64,000 nucleotides of DNA. Origin: Janthinobacterium sp. TND4EL3 (GTDB taxonomy: Bacteria; Pseudomonadota; Gammaproteobacteria; Burkholderiales; Burkholderiaceae_D). Both the position numbers and the translations under genes were made by a program. Position 1 is the stretch's first letter. The number at the start of each line of letters is the position of its first letter. A model generated the notes under the pieces. That model was not told the DNA's origin and made no database searches. It saw nothing but the letters and a program-made list of their open reading frames with translations. The stretch lies in assembly GCF_900156175.1 (NCBI RefSeq), contig NZ_FTMV01000023.1, positions 1-64,000 on the forward strand. The letters are read 5' to 3'. Of the stretch, positions 45,500 to 53,517 are shown in pieces.

Positions 45500-45745
45500 A
45501 TGATTATCGTGGAAAAGTACAAGCGAGTCATCGTTAATTCTGTGGCAATTATTTGCCTCTTAGGTGTTGCAATCTATGCCTCACTTCTTTCACAGAAGTA
45601 TGGGGACGTGGCAAATATTTCTGTTAATTTTGTGATTGTTGCACTGTTTGGTTTTCTTGCAATATTTTTCAATCATAAAATTTTCATTGTCCTTATTGCA
45701 CTAGCATTAGCAGCGGCAAAGATTTTTGGATGGTGGCCAGCGTAA
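45500..45745 (+). CDS. small membrane protein, 81 aa
   Basis: Three hydrophobic segments (about 10-28, 38-56 and 58-75) fill most of the protein. GAGGAAAAAAT precedes the ATG. GC content is low compared with neighbours. No family recognised. Confidence 0.6.
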   Translation: MIIVEKYKRVIVNSVAIICLLGVAIYASLLSQKYGDVANISVNFVIVALFGFLAIFFNHKIFIVLIALALAAAKIFGWWPA

Positions 45746-45760
45746 TCGCCGGCGCTCCAC

Positions 45761-45811
45761 GGAAAACGCGCCACTTGGCGCCACCGTGCCGGCCGGTAGC
45801 CGGTAGGAGGA
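45761..45811. repeat. structured intergenic repeat, type A, copy 5
   Basis: GGAAAACGCGCC, stem GGCGCC region, then CCGTGCCGGCCGGTAGCCGG and AGGAGG before the next ATG. Confidence 0.7.
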
Positions 45812-45815
45812 TTTT

Positions 45816-46160
45816 ATGGATGAGAATTTGTGGTTCATAGTGGGTGTTCCAGCCTTGCTCGTGAGTTTTGCCTGCATTGTTTGGGCTGTCAGAACTCTGA
45901 GGAACGCAGGAAGATCGCTACCACCAGCAATCCCGATGCCTGAAGACATCGAGACAATGCCGGTTAGTGGCCAGCGTCAAATGCGCTTGGGCATCGTTGG
46001 AATATGCATCGCAATATCATGCATCTGCATAACCGACCTCGCTGGCTTCAGTTCTTTCTCAGATGAATCTCAAGCAATGGTCGGGCTTATTTTTTCTGGT
46101 GCTATTCTGCTTCGGTATGCATTCCATTGGGCACAGCGTTCAACACCAACCAATATATGA
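45816..46160 (+). CDS. small membrane protein, 114 aa
   Basis: Hydrophobic segments near residues 7-25, 55-75 and 85-103 with a short Pro-rich loop after the first. AGGAGG, from the end of a type A repeat, precedes the ATG and is the best ribosome binding site in the array. No family recognised. Confidence 0.6.
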   Translation: MDENLWFIVGVPALLVSFACIVWAVRTLRNAGRSLPPAIPMPEDIETMPVSGQRQMRLGIVGICIAISCICITDLAGFSSFSDESQAMVGLIFSGAILLRYAFHWAQRSTPTNI

Positions 46161-46190
46161 GAGGGTCAGCACGGTGCTGGCCAGCGAGGA
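46161..46190. repeat. partial type B repeat, copy 3
   Basis: Only the 3' hairpin TCAGCACGGTGCTGGCCAGC and GAGGAA remain. Confidence 0.55.
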
Positions 46191-46197
46191 ATAGAAC

Positions 46198-46452
46198 ATG
46201 GCAGCAATTGAAAACACTGGTGTGATCGATGCGAGCACGTTCCGCGAAATGCAGGACGAATTATTGATCGCGCAGGACTTGGTTCAACAGGGTGCGGTAC
46301 ATGCCATCAGCTACCTTTTGCAGCATGGCTGCAATGAAGAGACGGCCATGCAAATGCTGTCGTCACTGAGGCAGAATTCCAGTCTCATTCGCATGGAAGC
46401 AAAGCGTCGCGGCAAACCGTTGTTTGACCACGATCAAACGACATTCAACTAA
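46198..46452 (+). CDS. hypothetical protein, 84 aa
   Basis: Helical protein; AISYLLQHGCNEETAMQMLS resembles a segment of the 42705 protein inside the transposon. GAGGAATAGAAC precedes the ATG, supplied by a partial type B repeat. No family recognised. Confidence 0.65.
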   Translation: MAAIENTGVIDASTFREMQDELLIAQDLVQQGAVHAISYLLQHGCNEETAMQMLSSLRQNSSLIRMEAKRRGKPLFDHDQTTFN

Positions 46453-46463
46453 ACGAAAAAGAT

Positions 46464-46682
46464 ATGCGATATCGCCCGCCCATGTCTTCGGTCTCATTCT
46501 TCATTTACTTTCTGATCATGCTTGGATGGGAAGGACCACTTGCAGTGTACGTTGGTCTCGCAAATGGCTCGATGGCTGAAGTTGGCATCGGTCTAGTGGT
46601 CACCTTATTTTTTTGGGGGTTGTTCGGATGGTGGTCACTGGTGGACATCATGAAAATGGCCGCACGAAGAGCTCGGAAGTGA
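46464..46682 (+). CDS. small membrane protein, 72 aa
   Basis: Two membrane segments (about residues 9-28 and 40-60) and a basic C-terminus (ARRARK) inside the cell. The ribosome binding site is weak. No family recognised. Confidence 0.55.
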   Translation: MRYRPPMSSVSFFIYFLIMLGWEGPLAVYVGLANGSMAEVGIGLVVTLFFWGLFGWWSLVDIMKMAARRARK

Positions 46683-46745
46683 TTCAAGGATAATCCCGCC
46701 GCTTTTTCGCGGTGGCGAAAACGGTATAAACGATTTAGGAAAACC

Positions 46746-46946
46746 ATGGCAGATCATAAATTCACGAAGGTGTTTTTTGCCGTTGAATTGGGCGGGCAGG
46801 CCTTCGGCGTCGAGCTGGGAAACGCCCAGCTGCTACAACTGCTTCAACGCGCGGCCGAACTGTCGCCAAACGGCAGCTTGTCGCTCAGCCCACTGCCGAA
46901 CCAGCGTATTATCGAAGCCGTTTTCGAGAAGACTGATCAACACTAA
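46746..46946 (+). CDS. hypothetical protein, 66 aa
   Basis: Begins with strands (FTKVFFAVELGGQAFGVELG) and continues with a helix and a Ser- and Pro-rich loop. TAGGAAAACC precedes the ATG. A small unrelated GC hairpin (CCGCCGC/GCGGTGG) lies upstream. No family recognised. Confidence 0.6.
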   Translation: MADHKFTKVFFAVELGGQAFGVELGNAQLLQLLQRAAELSPNGSLSLSPLPNQRIIEAVFEKTDQH

Positions 46947-46963
46947 ACGCCGAGGACAACGCT

Positions 46964-47350
46964 ATGTCGTCTTGTACGCTGACAACTCTCGCTAAACCTT
47001 GTCCATCGTGCCCCTGGCGCGTCAACCGGGATGCGACAGATATACCGAATTTTGATTTAAGTTTGGCAGAAAGTCTTGCGAACTGTTGTCCGGATACCCG
47101 CAACATGGGACCAAACTTCGGTGCGAGCATGTTCGCCTGCCATCAGTCCAGGGAGGGCGCCGAGATCGCATGTGCAGGCTGGATGGCAACCGTAGGCCAT
47201 CGTCACCCTGGCGTGCGCCTGGCGGTCGCTTTGGGCCGTTTGGACGCATCTGCGCTACGCCCTGGAACCGGCTGGCCAGATCTGCATCCTAATTACCAGC
47301 AGGTGCTGGAAAAACTCCGGGCAACTGATCCGGCCGTCGAACTGAATTGA
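46964..47350 (+). CDS. DUF6283-like protein
   Basis: Protein of 128 aa. KPCPSCPWRVNRDATDIPNF near the start, MFACHQSREG in the middle and CAGWMATVG after it match my memory of DUF6283, a Cys- and His-rich family frequent in phages and mobile elements and of unknown function. The Cys/His set could bind zinc or a metal cluster. Confidence 0.7.
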   Translation: MSSCTLTTLAKPCPSCPWRVNRDATDIPNFDLSLAESLANCCPDTRNMGPNFGASMFACHQSREGAEIACAGWMATVGHRHPGVRLAVALGRLDASALRPGTGWPDLHPNYQQVLEKLRATDPAVELN

Positions 47351-47365
47351 TACTGGAAAAGAAGC

Positions 47366-47692
47366 ATGCTTAAAGCGTTGAAGTATGAAATTCTGCGTGA
47401 CGTTAAGGCTGGTGGGCACGCTGTTCTGCTAGCCGTTCGACCGATCCGTGTTGCCACCATCATCAATGAAGACTCATTCAATGAGGATCAGGTTTTAACG
47501 CATGCCAAAAACGTCTTCATGGAGGATTACGTCCACGACTGGAACTGGGATGAAAAAAACGGTGGTCAGTTCCGTTATTACTCCAGGGTGGCTGAAAGTG
47601 CAGACGTGTTGATCGTGTACGAAATCGACACAAACTTCAATCCACCGTCGAAATTCGACCCGATGACCGGTAAATCTTTGATCGGCGCATAA
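47366..47692 (+). CDS. hypothetical protein, 108 aa
   Basis: Mixed alpha/beta protein with many aromatic and acidic residues (MEDYVHDWNWDEKNGGQFRY). TGGAAAAGAAGC precedes the ATG. No family recognised. Confidence 0.6.
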   Translation: MLKALKYEILRDVKAGGHAVLLAVRPIRVATIINEDSFNEDQVLTHAKNVFMEDYVHDWNWDEKNGGQFRYYSRVAESADVLIVYEIDTNFNPPSKFDPMTGKSLIGA

Positions 47693-47715
47693 AGGAATAG
47701 AAGCATGAGGAAAAT

Positions 47716-47916
47716 ATGCACTACACCAGCGCTGACGTAATGGAGTTGGCGAGGTTGCTCGCCGCCCCTGGCCTCGATGACCTGACAGCCGTGCGGCTGG
47801 CGCGAAACGATGTCAGTAACGGACTCGTCGAAACCGCCGTTCTTCGATTGAAGGCGGAAGCAGACAAGATTCGTCCGATCTGCCGTCCGCTCTACAACAT
47901 TATCACGAACTGGTAG
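47716..47916 (+). CDS. hypothetical protein, 66 aa
   Basis: Helical protein (SADVMELARLLAAPGLDDLT). GAGGAAAAT precedes the ATG. No family recognised. Confidence 0.6.
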   Translation: MHYTSADVMELARLLAAPGLDDLTAVRLARNDVSNGLVETAVLRLKAEADKIRPICRPLYNIITNW

Positions 47917-47926
47917 GGAAATTCAG

Positions 47927-48226
47927 ATGCAAATTGAATACATAAAAGTAGCTGGCGTAATTCTAAGTCTTCTGGGGACTATCGTGCTGGCCATGCGAGT
48001 CACGAAGATTCTCGGCGTTTTGACGATGGCTGTAAAAATGGCAGACATGAACATGCAGATCGAGGCGGCGCGTGCCAACGGTAATCGCGATATGCCAAAT
48101 ATCAGAATGTACGGGTCCACGACTCACATTGAAGGCGCCGAAAAGCTTGGCACGAAAATGCTGGTTCTGGGTTTTGCGCTCCAAATTATTGGCGGTGCGT
48201 GCACAGCAGCTTCCTTCATCCTCTAA
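47927..48226 (+). CDS. small membrane protein, 99 aa
   Basis: Two hydrophobic segments at the ends (about 4-24 and 78-97) enclose a charged loop. GGGAAATTCAG precedes the ATG. No family recognised. Confidence 0.6.
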   Translation: MQIEYIKVAGVILSLLGTIVLAMRVTKILGVLTMAVKMADMNMQIEAARANGNRDMPNIRMYGSTTHIEGAEKLGTKMLVLGFALQIIGGACTAASFIL

Positions 48227-48242
48227 CTCAGCGGATAACATC

Positions 48243-48413
48243 GTGGCGACACAGCGAGAAATTTTTGATCTGCCGTCAGACGGCGGCCGGTTTTATATTA
48301 AGGTCGTCAGTGCCAAGCGAGGTAGAACTTTACGCAAACGCGGCATATTAGTTCTGCCTGCAGGCAGAACCGACACAGGCAAAGTGCTCTACTGCTACCG
48401 CCGATATATTTGA
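48243..48413 (+). CDS. hypothetical protein, 56 aa
   Basis: GTG start. Basic, strand-rich protein (GGRFYIKVVSAKRGRTLRKR). The earlier ATG at 48072 lies within the preceding gene and is rejected. No family recognised. Confidence 0.5.
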   Translation: MATQREIFDLPSDGGRFYIKVVSAKRGRTLRKRGILVLPAGRTDTGKVLYCYRRYI

Positions 48414-48427
48414 ATGGGAAAAGATCT

Positions 48428-48679
48428 GTGACAACGATGATCGACAACATGGCCGCAGCGCGGCGCTGGCGTGAACAGTGGGGCTATATCGGCCGTGGTG
48501 GCGTCGTTGTGTTGCTGGATGGCGAAGTTCAAAGCTGGGTGAATCAGCTTCGCAACCCTGAGCATTGGCAACCAGGCTGCATCGCAGTCGATGAGGAAGG
48601 CAAAAGCTGGACTACCATTGCTGGCGATCAGCGTGATGGTGCGCTGATGTGGTTGCCGAACGATCCGATCCCGAATTGA
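48428..48679 (+). CDS. hypothetical protein, 83 aa
   Basis: GTG at 48428 follows GGGAAAAGATCT. Trp-rich strand-type protein (WGYIGRGGVVVLLDGEVQSW, then HWQPGCIAVDEEGKSW). No family recognised. Confidence 0.6.
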   Translation: MTTMIDNMAAARRWREQWGYIGRGGVVVLLDGEVQSWVNQLRNPEHWQPGCIAVDEEGKSWTTIAGDQRDGALMWLPNDPIPN

Positions 48680-48691
48680 AGGAATATATCC

Positions 48692-49039
48692 ATGACGAAC
48701 TTGGTGGAAATCAATGGTCACTGTAATGAATCGCCACTTGCGCTGACTCCGGTATCCGAGCAGGGTATTCGAGCGCTGTTCGAAGGATTGGCGGCGGTCC
48801 ACGATACTTTGGTTTTTAGTGCCCCTGCAAAAGCTGCAATCGCGATTACGCCAAGTCTTTTTTCGTTATTGGTGCAGTACTGCGGCGCTGATCCCCGATT
48901 TGATAGAGTGATGGCTAATACCTGGCCGATGGAGTATCGAACCATGCAGGATCATCACATACGCACTGACGAGGAGCAGTTTGAGGTTCGGAGCAAGACC
49001 AAACCGTCGATATTCTCGCGGCTCCTGGGTAGGTCTTAA
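48692..49039 (+). CDS. hypothetical protein, 115 aa
   Basis: Helical centre (EQGIRALFEGLAAVHDTLVF) and a basic tail (KTKPSIFSRLLGRS). AAGGAATATATCC precedes the ATG. No family recognised. Confidence 0.6.
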   Translation: MTNLVEINGHCNESPLALTPVSEQGIRALFEGLAAVHDTLVFSAPAKAAIAITPSLFSLLVQYCGADPRFDRVMANTWPMEYRTMQDHHIRTDEEQFEVRSKTKPSIFSRLLGRS

Positions 49040-49054
49040 ATTCAAGGAAAAGAC

Positions 49055-49306
49055 ATGCAGATAATCAACGCGACCCCACCAGCCGACTTTCCGGCCCAAG
49101 TCATCGTGGCGCACGATGCGAAATTCGCAGCAAGTCACCCGAATGACGTGTACTGGTTGCGTGTTAAAGGCGTCGGCGCTGACGTTCGCGCTCACCAATT
49201 GACCGGCGCAATCGGGCCTGGCCACGCGCGTCAAATTGCCCGCATGATGGGTTTTGAGCCGACGCACTGGACGCTGCCTGGTGATGGCCGCGCCTATTTG
49301 TTCTGA
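49055..49306 (+). CDS. hypothetical protein, 83 aa
   Basis: Small alpha/beta protein; the middle HPNDVYWLRVKGVGADVRAH is strand-rich. AAGGAAAAGAC precedes the ATG. No family recognised. Confidence 0.6.
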   Translation: MQIINATPPADFPAQVIVAHDAKFAASHPNDVYWLRVKGVGADVRAHQLTGAIGPGHARQIARMMGFEPTHWTLPGDGRAYLF

Positions 49307-49320
49307 TCAAGGAAACGAAC

Positions 49321-49587
49321 GTGAATTTTCAACGACCATTGAAAGACTTTTCAACCAGCGCGTTGCAGCTCGAACTGGCGCTGCGCTCGGGGCCGCGTTA
49401 CCAGTGCCAAGCTAGTGACTGCCGCTCGATGGAGAACTCTCCCGCGCCATTCGATACATGCCCAGCATGTGGCCGTAAAGGCTTTTTGGGTGGCGGGTTC
49501 GAGCGCAATACTGAGTCCGTGCAGTGGAAGGCCTGGGAGGAACGTACCGTCGCCGGCTACCGCGACAAAGCGGCTGTGTCCGCGTGA
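49321..49587 (+). CDS. zinc-ribbon-like protein, 88 aa
   Basis: GTG start after AAGGAAACGAAC. The motif YQCQASDC and, about 20 residues later, TCPACGRKGF give four Cys in zinc-ribbon spacing. May bind nucleic acid. Family not recognised. Confidence 0.6.
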   Translation: MNFQRPLKDFSTSALQLELALRSGPRYQCQASDCRSMENSPAPFDTCPACGRKGFLGGGFERNTESVQWKAWEERTVAGYRDKAAVSA

Positions 49588-49595
49588 AGGAAATG

Positions 49596-49775
49596 ATGAA
49601 GATCGATTTAGGAATGGTGCAGTTGGAAGTTGGCGAAGGCGGGAAAACTGAAGTGCAATACAGCGCCACGCCGGCGATGGTCAATGCAGCGTTGGCTAAA
49701 GCTCGCCGGTTGAAGTTGAGCATCGTTGAATCCGACATGCACAAGCTGCTCCAAGCTGCACTCACGGCGGGATAG
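49596..49775 (+). CDS. hypothetical protein, 59 aa
   Basis: ATG 49596 is chosen for its spacing from AAGGA; ATG 49593 is one codon earlier. Helical C-terminal half (PAMVNAALAKARRLKLSIVE). A type A repeat follows. No family recognised. Confidence 0.5.
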   Translation: MKIDLGMVQLEVGEGGKTEVQYSATPAMVNAALAKARRLKLSIVESDMHKLLQAALTAG

Positions 49776-49829
49776 GAAAATCCCGGCGCCCAGGGCGCCC
49801 CGTACCGGCCGGCGCCGGAAAAAATAGAA
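49776..49829. repeat. structured intergenic repeat, type A, copy 6
   Basis: GGAAAATCCC, hairpin GGCGCCCAGGGCGCC, CCGTACCGGCCGGCGCCGG, then GGAAAAAATAG. Nearly identical to copy 1. Confidence 0.75.
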
Positions 49830-49841
49830 AGCGAATATTTA

Positions 49842-50096
49842 ATGTTGGATTACTCGACCCTTACAAGCACCGCCGAACGCAAGTTACGCGAGTGCGCAGA
49901 TCAAGCTTCGACGATGGTTGAAAAAATTGAATTCCGTCAGCGCTTGGATATGGGCCACGGTATTTGGCAGCTCTGGCTAGAGCTGGCGGGTATGGTCGAC
50001 AAAGCAGCAGCGAGGCGCGATATGGATAGGCTCTATGCGTTGATCGAGCCTGAAAGCATTTCGGGATTGCGCGCTATGAGTGCCGGGAAAAAGTAG
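49842..50096 (+). CDS. hypothetical protein, 84 aa
   Basis: Helical protein (AERKLRECADQASTMVEKIE). The start codon is 13 bases after the end of a type A repeat. No family recognised. Confidence 0.6.
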   Translation: MLDYSTLTSTAERKLRECADQASTMVEKIEFRQRLDMGHGIWQLWLELAGMVDKAAARRDMDRLYALIEPESISGLRAMSAGKK

Positions 50097-50107
50097 GAAG
50101 GAATATA

Positions 50108-50575
50108 GTGAGTATGAATTCTCCCACACAGCACTACTTAAATTGGTTCCGCAGATTAGCCGTCGATCAACGTACCGACGTGGCCGCCCTCGTTGGCGTG
50201 AATATGCCGGGTAGCGCGCTCTCGTTCGAGTTGAGTTGTGAGCAGCTTGTGACTGACTTCGTTAGCTGGATTGAAAGTGTCGTTGCCGATACGGCTTTCC
50301 GTAACGTGGGTATGACGGTGAGCTTGATCGCAGTTACCGAATTTTGGATCATTCGCCGCCGCGACAATCTGCAAGGCTGGCTTCAGGTCGCCAGTGAGCT
50401 CAACCACTTGTCGAAAAAGACCGGCAAGGACGTCTTTGCGCAGCAGGCGGCACGGAAGGACTTTGAGGGGAGGCAATGGGTCGCGGCGTGCGAGAAGTGG
50501 AAGGCTCTTCGTTCCACAAATTTGTCCGACTTAGCTATCGAAGCATGGTTGGAGCAGAGTTCTAGACCGCAATAG
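50108..50575 (+). CDS. hypothetical protein, 155 aa
   Basis: GTG start after AAGGAATATA; ATG 50114 is an alternative. All-helical appearance, with an FVSWIESVVADTAFRNVGMT segment and a Trp-containing C-terminus. No family recognised. Confidence 0.65.
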   Translation: MSMNSPTQHYLNWFRRLAVDQRTDVAALVGVNMPGSALSFELSCEQLVTDFVSWIESVVADTAFRNVGMTVSLIAVTEFWIIRRRDNLQGWLQVASELNHLSKKTGKDVFAQQAARKDFEGRQWVAACEKWKALRSTNLSDLAIEAWLEQSSRPQ

Positions 50576-50586
50576 GAAAACGCATC

Positions 50587-50766
50587 ATGACTATCGAGGC
50601 AGGTAAAACCTACTTTTTCACGAAATCAGGCAACGAGGTTCGCGCCATTGCACCGACAACGCCATATCGTGGCCAGGCAATGTGGGAAGTAGAGCGCACG
50701 GATGGCGCCAGCGCAGGTAAGCGCATGGACGTTCCGGCTCGCGCCCTAGTGACGCAACTCAACTAA
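50587..50766 (+). CDS. hypothetical protein, 59 aa
   Basis: AGGAAAACGCATC precedes the ATG. The protein begins MTIEAGKTYFFTKSG and is strand-rich, like a small barrel. It fills the space between its neighbours exactly in the array's style. Confidence 0.6.
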   Translation: MTIEAGKTYFFTKSGNEVRAIAPTTPYRGQAMWEVERTDGASAGKRMDVPARALVTQLN

Positions 50767-50779
50767 CAAGGAATTGATC

Positions 50780-50958
50780 ATGGCATTTAGCGCAACTGAA
50801 CAACAAGCAATCTTGAACAAGCAAGTCCAAGATTGGACCAGGGAACTGAAGCCTACCTGACCACGGAAAAGATTTTGGATCCAAGCAACCGTAGTCCGGA
50901 CGAAGCGCACCGGGAACTGAAAAAATCCGCTGAATGGAAATTAAATGAACCCAAGTAA
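50780..50958 (+). pseudogene. frameshifted small array gene
   Basis: ATG after AAGGAATTGATC opens a frame (MAFSATEQQAILNKQVQDW) that stops at 50860. Shifting frame near 50838 continues with TEAYLTTEKILDPSNRSPDE to a stop at 50958 that overlaps the next start. One missing base would explain it; the ancestral protein had about 60 aa. A programmed shift is less likely. Confidence 0.5.
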
Positions 50959-51388
50959 GTCACTTCAGGATCTTCTCCAGCGCGCGATTGCGATCGCTGA
51001 ACAGAAGCATGCCGGTCAGGTAGACAAAGCCGGTCGCCCATACATCGAGCACCCGAAGCGCGTCATGGCGGCCGTGAGCAACGATGCCGAGCGAATTGTC
51101 GCCATCTTGCATGACGTGATAGAAGATTCCGATGTAACGCTCGACCAACTCGCAGCCGAAGGTTTCCCCGCCTACATTCTTGACGCGTTGGATTCGGTGA
51201 CGCGCAAGGAAGGTGAAACATACGAAGCATTTGTCGCACGTACGGCGACAAATGCGATCGGCCGGCGAGTCAAGTACGCAGACCTGCAGGATAATGCAGA
51301 CTTGACCCGCATTGCGGCTCCCACGGCTGCCGACCTGGCCAGGACCGTAAAATATCAGCGCGCAATGGCCCAGTTGAACGCAGCGTAG
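50945..51388 (+). CDS. HD-domain hydrolase, RelA/SpoT-hydrolase-like
   Basis: Protein of 147 aa. H36 in PYIEHPKRV, H56-D57 in AILHDVIEDSDV and a late Asp in KYADLQDN give the metal-binding H-HD-D set of the (p)ppGpp hydrolase half of RelA/SpoT and of small alarmone hydrolases. It lacks a synthetase domain. It might degrade alarmones or related nucleotides. TGGAAATTAA precedes the ATG, and the previous frameshifted gene overlaps it. Confidence 0.8.
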   Translation: MNPSKSLQDLLQRAIAIAEQKHAGQVDKAGRPYIEHPKRVMAAVSNDAERIVAILHDVIEDSDVTLDQLAAEGFPAYILDALDSVTRKEGETYEAFVARTATNAIGRRVKYADLQDNADLTRIAAPTAADLARTVKYQRAMAQLNAA

Positions 51389-51405
51389 CTGCCAAGGAAA
51401 ACGCC

Positions 51406-51720
51406 GTGAATCATTCCGAACACATGCTTACCTGCGTTGCCGAAGAATGCTCAGAAGTCGCGCAGATCTCTCTGCGTCTCGCACAGGCCGCAAACAAGGC
51501 GCTGCGCTTCGGGCTGCATGACGGCTATCCAGATACCGAACGAACGAACCGCAACGATCTGGTCCGTGAATTCAACGATCTGGTGGGAGCGCTTGAGGGG
51601 TTGCAGGAATGCGGTGTCGAACTTCCCGGCCTGTTCGACCGCACTGCCATCGACGCGAAGAAGGCCAAAATTTTGAAATGGATGGAACATGCCGAATCTC
51701 TCGGCACACTCCTGCGGTAA
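51406..51720 (+). CDS. MazG-like NTP pyrophosphohydrolase fold protein
   Basis: GTG start after AAGGAAAACGCC; 104 aa. EECSEVAQ near residues 13-20 and EFNDLVGAL near 55 match the ExxE and ExxD metal-binding helices of MazG-like proteins. It follows the HD hydrolase by 17 bases; both would act on nucleotides, so the two may work together. Confidence 0.65.
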   Translation: MNHSEHMLTCVAEECSEVAQISLRLAQAANKALRFGLHDGYPDTERTNRNDLVREFNDLVGALEGLQECGVELPGLFDRTAIDAKKAKILKWMEHAESLGTLLR

Positions 51721-51731
51721 GAGGCGAAATT

Positions 51732-52043
51732 ATGAACATGGTTATTTTGAAGACACGGGACGGTGATGAGCCGATGCAGTTTCGTTCGCACGCCTTGCGC
51801 CCGGCCCGCATCGTGAACGAAGACCTTCGTCACTTCACCGGCACCACCTTTCCGGGCAATCCTTTGCAGGGCTGCGCGTTGGTTCTGCGCCGATTGGAAG
51901 CTTTCGGCATGATCGCTCACAAGGATGCTGACCAGTGGGTCGATGTGCTGGCTGATAACGGCGACATCCTCCATGAAGTGCCTGTGACGATTAAAGGCTT
52001 TGAATACCTGCGCCGGACGTTAAAGTTCGTGCGCGAACAGTAA
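51732..52043 (+). CDS. hypothetical protein, 103 aa
   Basis: Region LRHFTGTTFPGNPLQGCALV and LRRLEAFGMIAHKD suggest a small winged-helix-like fold. The ATG follows GAGGCGAAATT. No family recognised. Confidence 0.6.
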   Translation: MNMVILKTRDGDEPMQFRSHALRPARIVNEDLRHFTGTTFPGNPLQGCALVLRRLEAFGMIAHKDADQWVDVLADNGDILHEVPVTIKGFEYLRRTLKFVREQ

Positions 52044-52058
52044 GAGGAAATTAAAATC

Positions 52059-52289
52059 ATGTCGAATCTAGAAAGTCTTGAAGAAATCGCCCGAGAGGCC
52101 TGGGCCGGCAACTACGAGCGCACAGGCGTGCTGTCAAAAGGGGAGCTGCTGTATGTCGCTCTTGCATCCGGCCGCATGCGCGAGCTGGCGCCAAGCGATT
52201 CGATTCCCTACGCGGTCGACCGTGTAGGCCCTGAATGGATGGCGCACATGCTCCAGGTGTGGCGGTCTGACTCCCAGCCTACAACCTGA
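52059..52289 (+). CDS. hypothetical protein, 76 aa
   Basis: Helical protein (LESLEEIAREAWAGNYERTG) with a C-terminal VGPEWMAHMLQVW. GAGGAAATTAAAATC precedes the ATG. No family recognised. Confidence 0.6.
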   Translation: MSNLESLEEIAREAWAGNYERTGVLSKGELLYVALASGRMRELAPSDSIPYAVDRVGPEWMAHMLQVWRSDSQPTT

Positions 52290-52298
52290 TCGGAAAAT

Positions 52299-52526
52299 AT
52301 GGACTACGACTACGAATCTCACGAACTGCTGCAAGATGCAGTTGACGAAGGGATGATCGATGAAAAATCTGCAGCTTGCGGCGTGGCGAAACAGTGCTTC
52401 GATCAAGGTTACGATTCTCTCAGCCCTGCACAAAAAGCCGTCTACGACCTTCAAGTTGTACCGCACTTAAAAAAAATCGCCGAACGACGGGAGATCGAGG
52501 ATCGCATGCGTGGCATGCCCGACTAA
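52299..52526 (+). CDS. hypothetical protein, 75 aa
   Basis: Acidic N-terminus (MDYDYESHELLQDAVDEGMI) and a basic helical C-terminus. CGGAAAAT precedes the ATG by two bases less than usual. No family recognised. Confidence 0.6.
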   Translation: MDYDYESHELLQDAVDEGMIDEKSAACGVAKQCFDQGYDSLSPAQKAVYDLQVVPHLKKIAERREIEDRMRGMPD

Positions 52527-52547
52527 ACTAACGAAAACGAAAAACAT

Positions 52548-53171
52548 ATGTCGATCGAGTGGGGTGTCATACAGAGCGCGATATCTGCAAGTGCTGGACT
52601 TGTGGGCGTTTGGCTGGGTGGAAGGCTGACTTGGCAACGTGAGGCAAAACGGGAAATGGAGCGGAATCTGAAAGAGGCAAGCTACTTGGCTATTCTGGTA
52701 GTTGCTCATTTAGATCGCCTGGCAACTGCTTGCCTTCATGTCGCATATGATGACGGGACGCAGGAAGGGCGGCCAGCCGGGAGCGGTGGTTGTCATGCTT
52801 CAACGGTTAGTACCCCTAATTTTGATCCGCTCGAAATCGATGTGAACTGGAAGGCTCTTCCGCAGAATTTGATGTACGACATTTTAGGTCTGGCTTACCG
52901 CATCGAGCAGTTGAACCGCGAGGTCGCGCAAGAGTGGATGGATGATCCACCAGAATATACAGAATTCTTTTGGGCGCGCCGGTACGGATATGCCGTACTG
53001 GGCCTTACCATCTCAGAGTTAGCGCAGAGGCTCCGTGAGCACGCATCGTTGCCACCTCTGTCTCAAGAGCAAGATGGTTCGAACCGCGATTTTCAATTGC
53101 GCGAGCAAAGAGACAAGGTAACTGCTGAGCGACAGGCCTATCAAGCGAGAATTTCCGCTAATAGGCCCTGA
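52548..53171 (+). CDS. membrane-anchored hypothetical protein, 207 aa
   Basis: One N-terminal membrane segment (SAISASAGLVGVWLGGRLTW) is followed by a long charged helix, probably a coiled coil, and a cytoplasmic helical region. Among the longest array proteins. No family recognised. Confidence 0.65.
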   Translation: MSIEWGVIQSAISASAGLVGVWLGGRLTWQREAKREMERNLKEASYLAILVVAHLDRLATACLHVAYDDGTQEGRPAGSGGCHASTVSTPNFDPLEIDVNWKALPQNLMYDILGLAYRIEQLNREVAQEWMDDPPEYTEFFWARRYGYAVLGLTISELAQRLREHASLPPLSQEQDGSNRDFQLREQRDKVTAERQAYQARISANRP

Positions 53172-53198
53172 GTTTCAGAGATTTTATGAAGGAAAATT

Positions 53199-53459
53199 AT
53201 GAGCAAGAACGCATTGATCTTATACCGCGATGTCGCCGGCCTGCACTGCGAGTGTGGCAACGGCGAGTTGATAACAGATGACAATCCGAGCTACAAGACG
53301 TTCTATTACGCCTGGTCCACGTCGTCAGGTAGCGGCAAGGCGCTGGGTTACTGCCAAAAATGCCATAGCGAGTTGCAGGAGCCGACGCATATCTTTGCTC
53401 CAGCAGATCGCAAGGCCGAACTGTTGGCCAAATTTGGACCACCTCCAACGCACGTTTAG
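53199..53459 (+). CDS. Cys-rich hypothetical protein, 86 aa
   Basis: HCECGNGELITD and, later, YCQKCHSEL supply four Cys and a His, consistent with a zinc ribbon. AAGGAAAATT precedes the ATG; a type A repeat follows. No family recognised. Confidence 0.6.
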   Translation: MSKNALILYRDVAGLHCECGNGELITDDNPSYKTFYYAWSTSSGSGKALGYCQKCHSELQEPTHIFAPADRKAELLAKFGPPPTHV

Positions 53460-53465
53460 TAACCC

Positions 53466-53517
53466 GGAAAAGACCGGCGCCACCTGGCGCCACCGTACCG
53501 GCCGGTAGCTGGATGGA
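53466..53517. repeat. structured intergenic repeat, type A, copy 7
   Basis: GGAAAAGACC, hairpin GGCGCCACCTGGCGCC, then ACCGTACCGGCCGGTAGC and a TGGAAA site before tiny overlapping frames at 53529 and 53573 (15 and 24 codons) that I leave unassigned. Confidence 0.7.
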
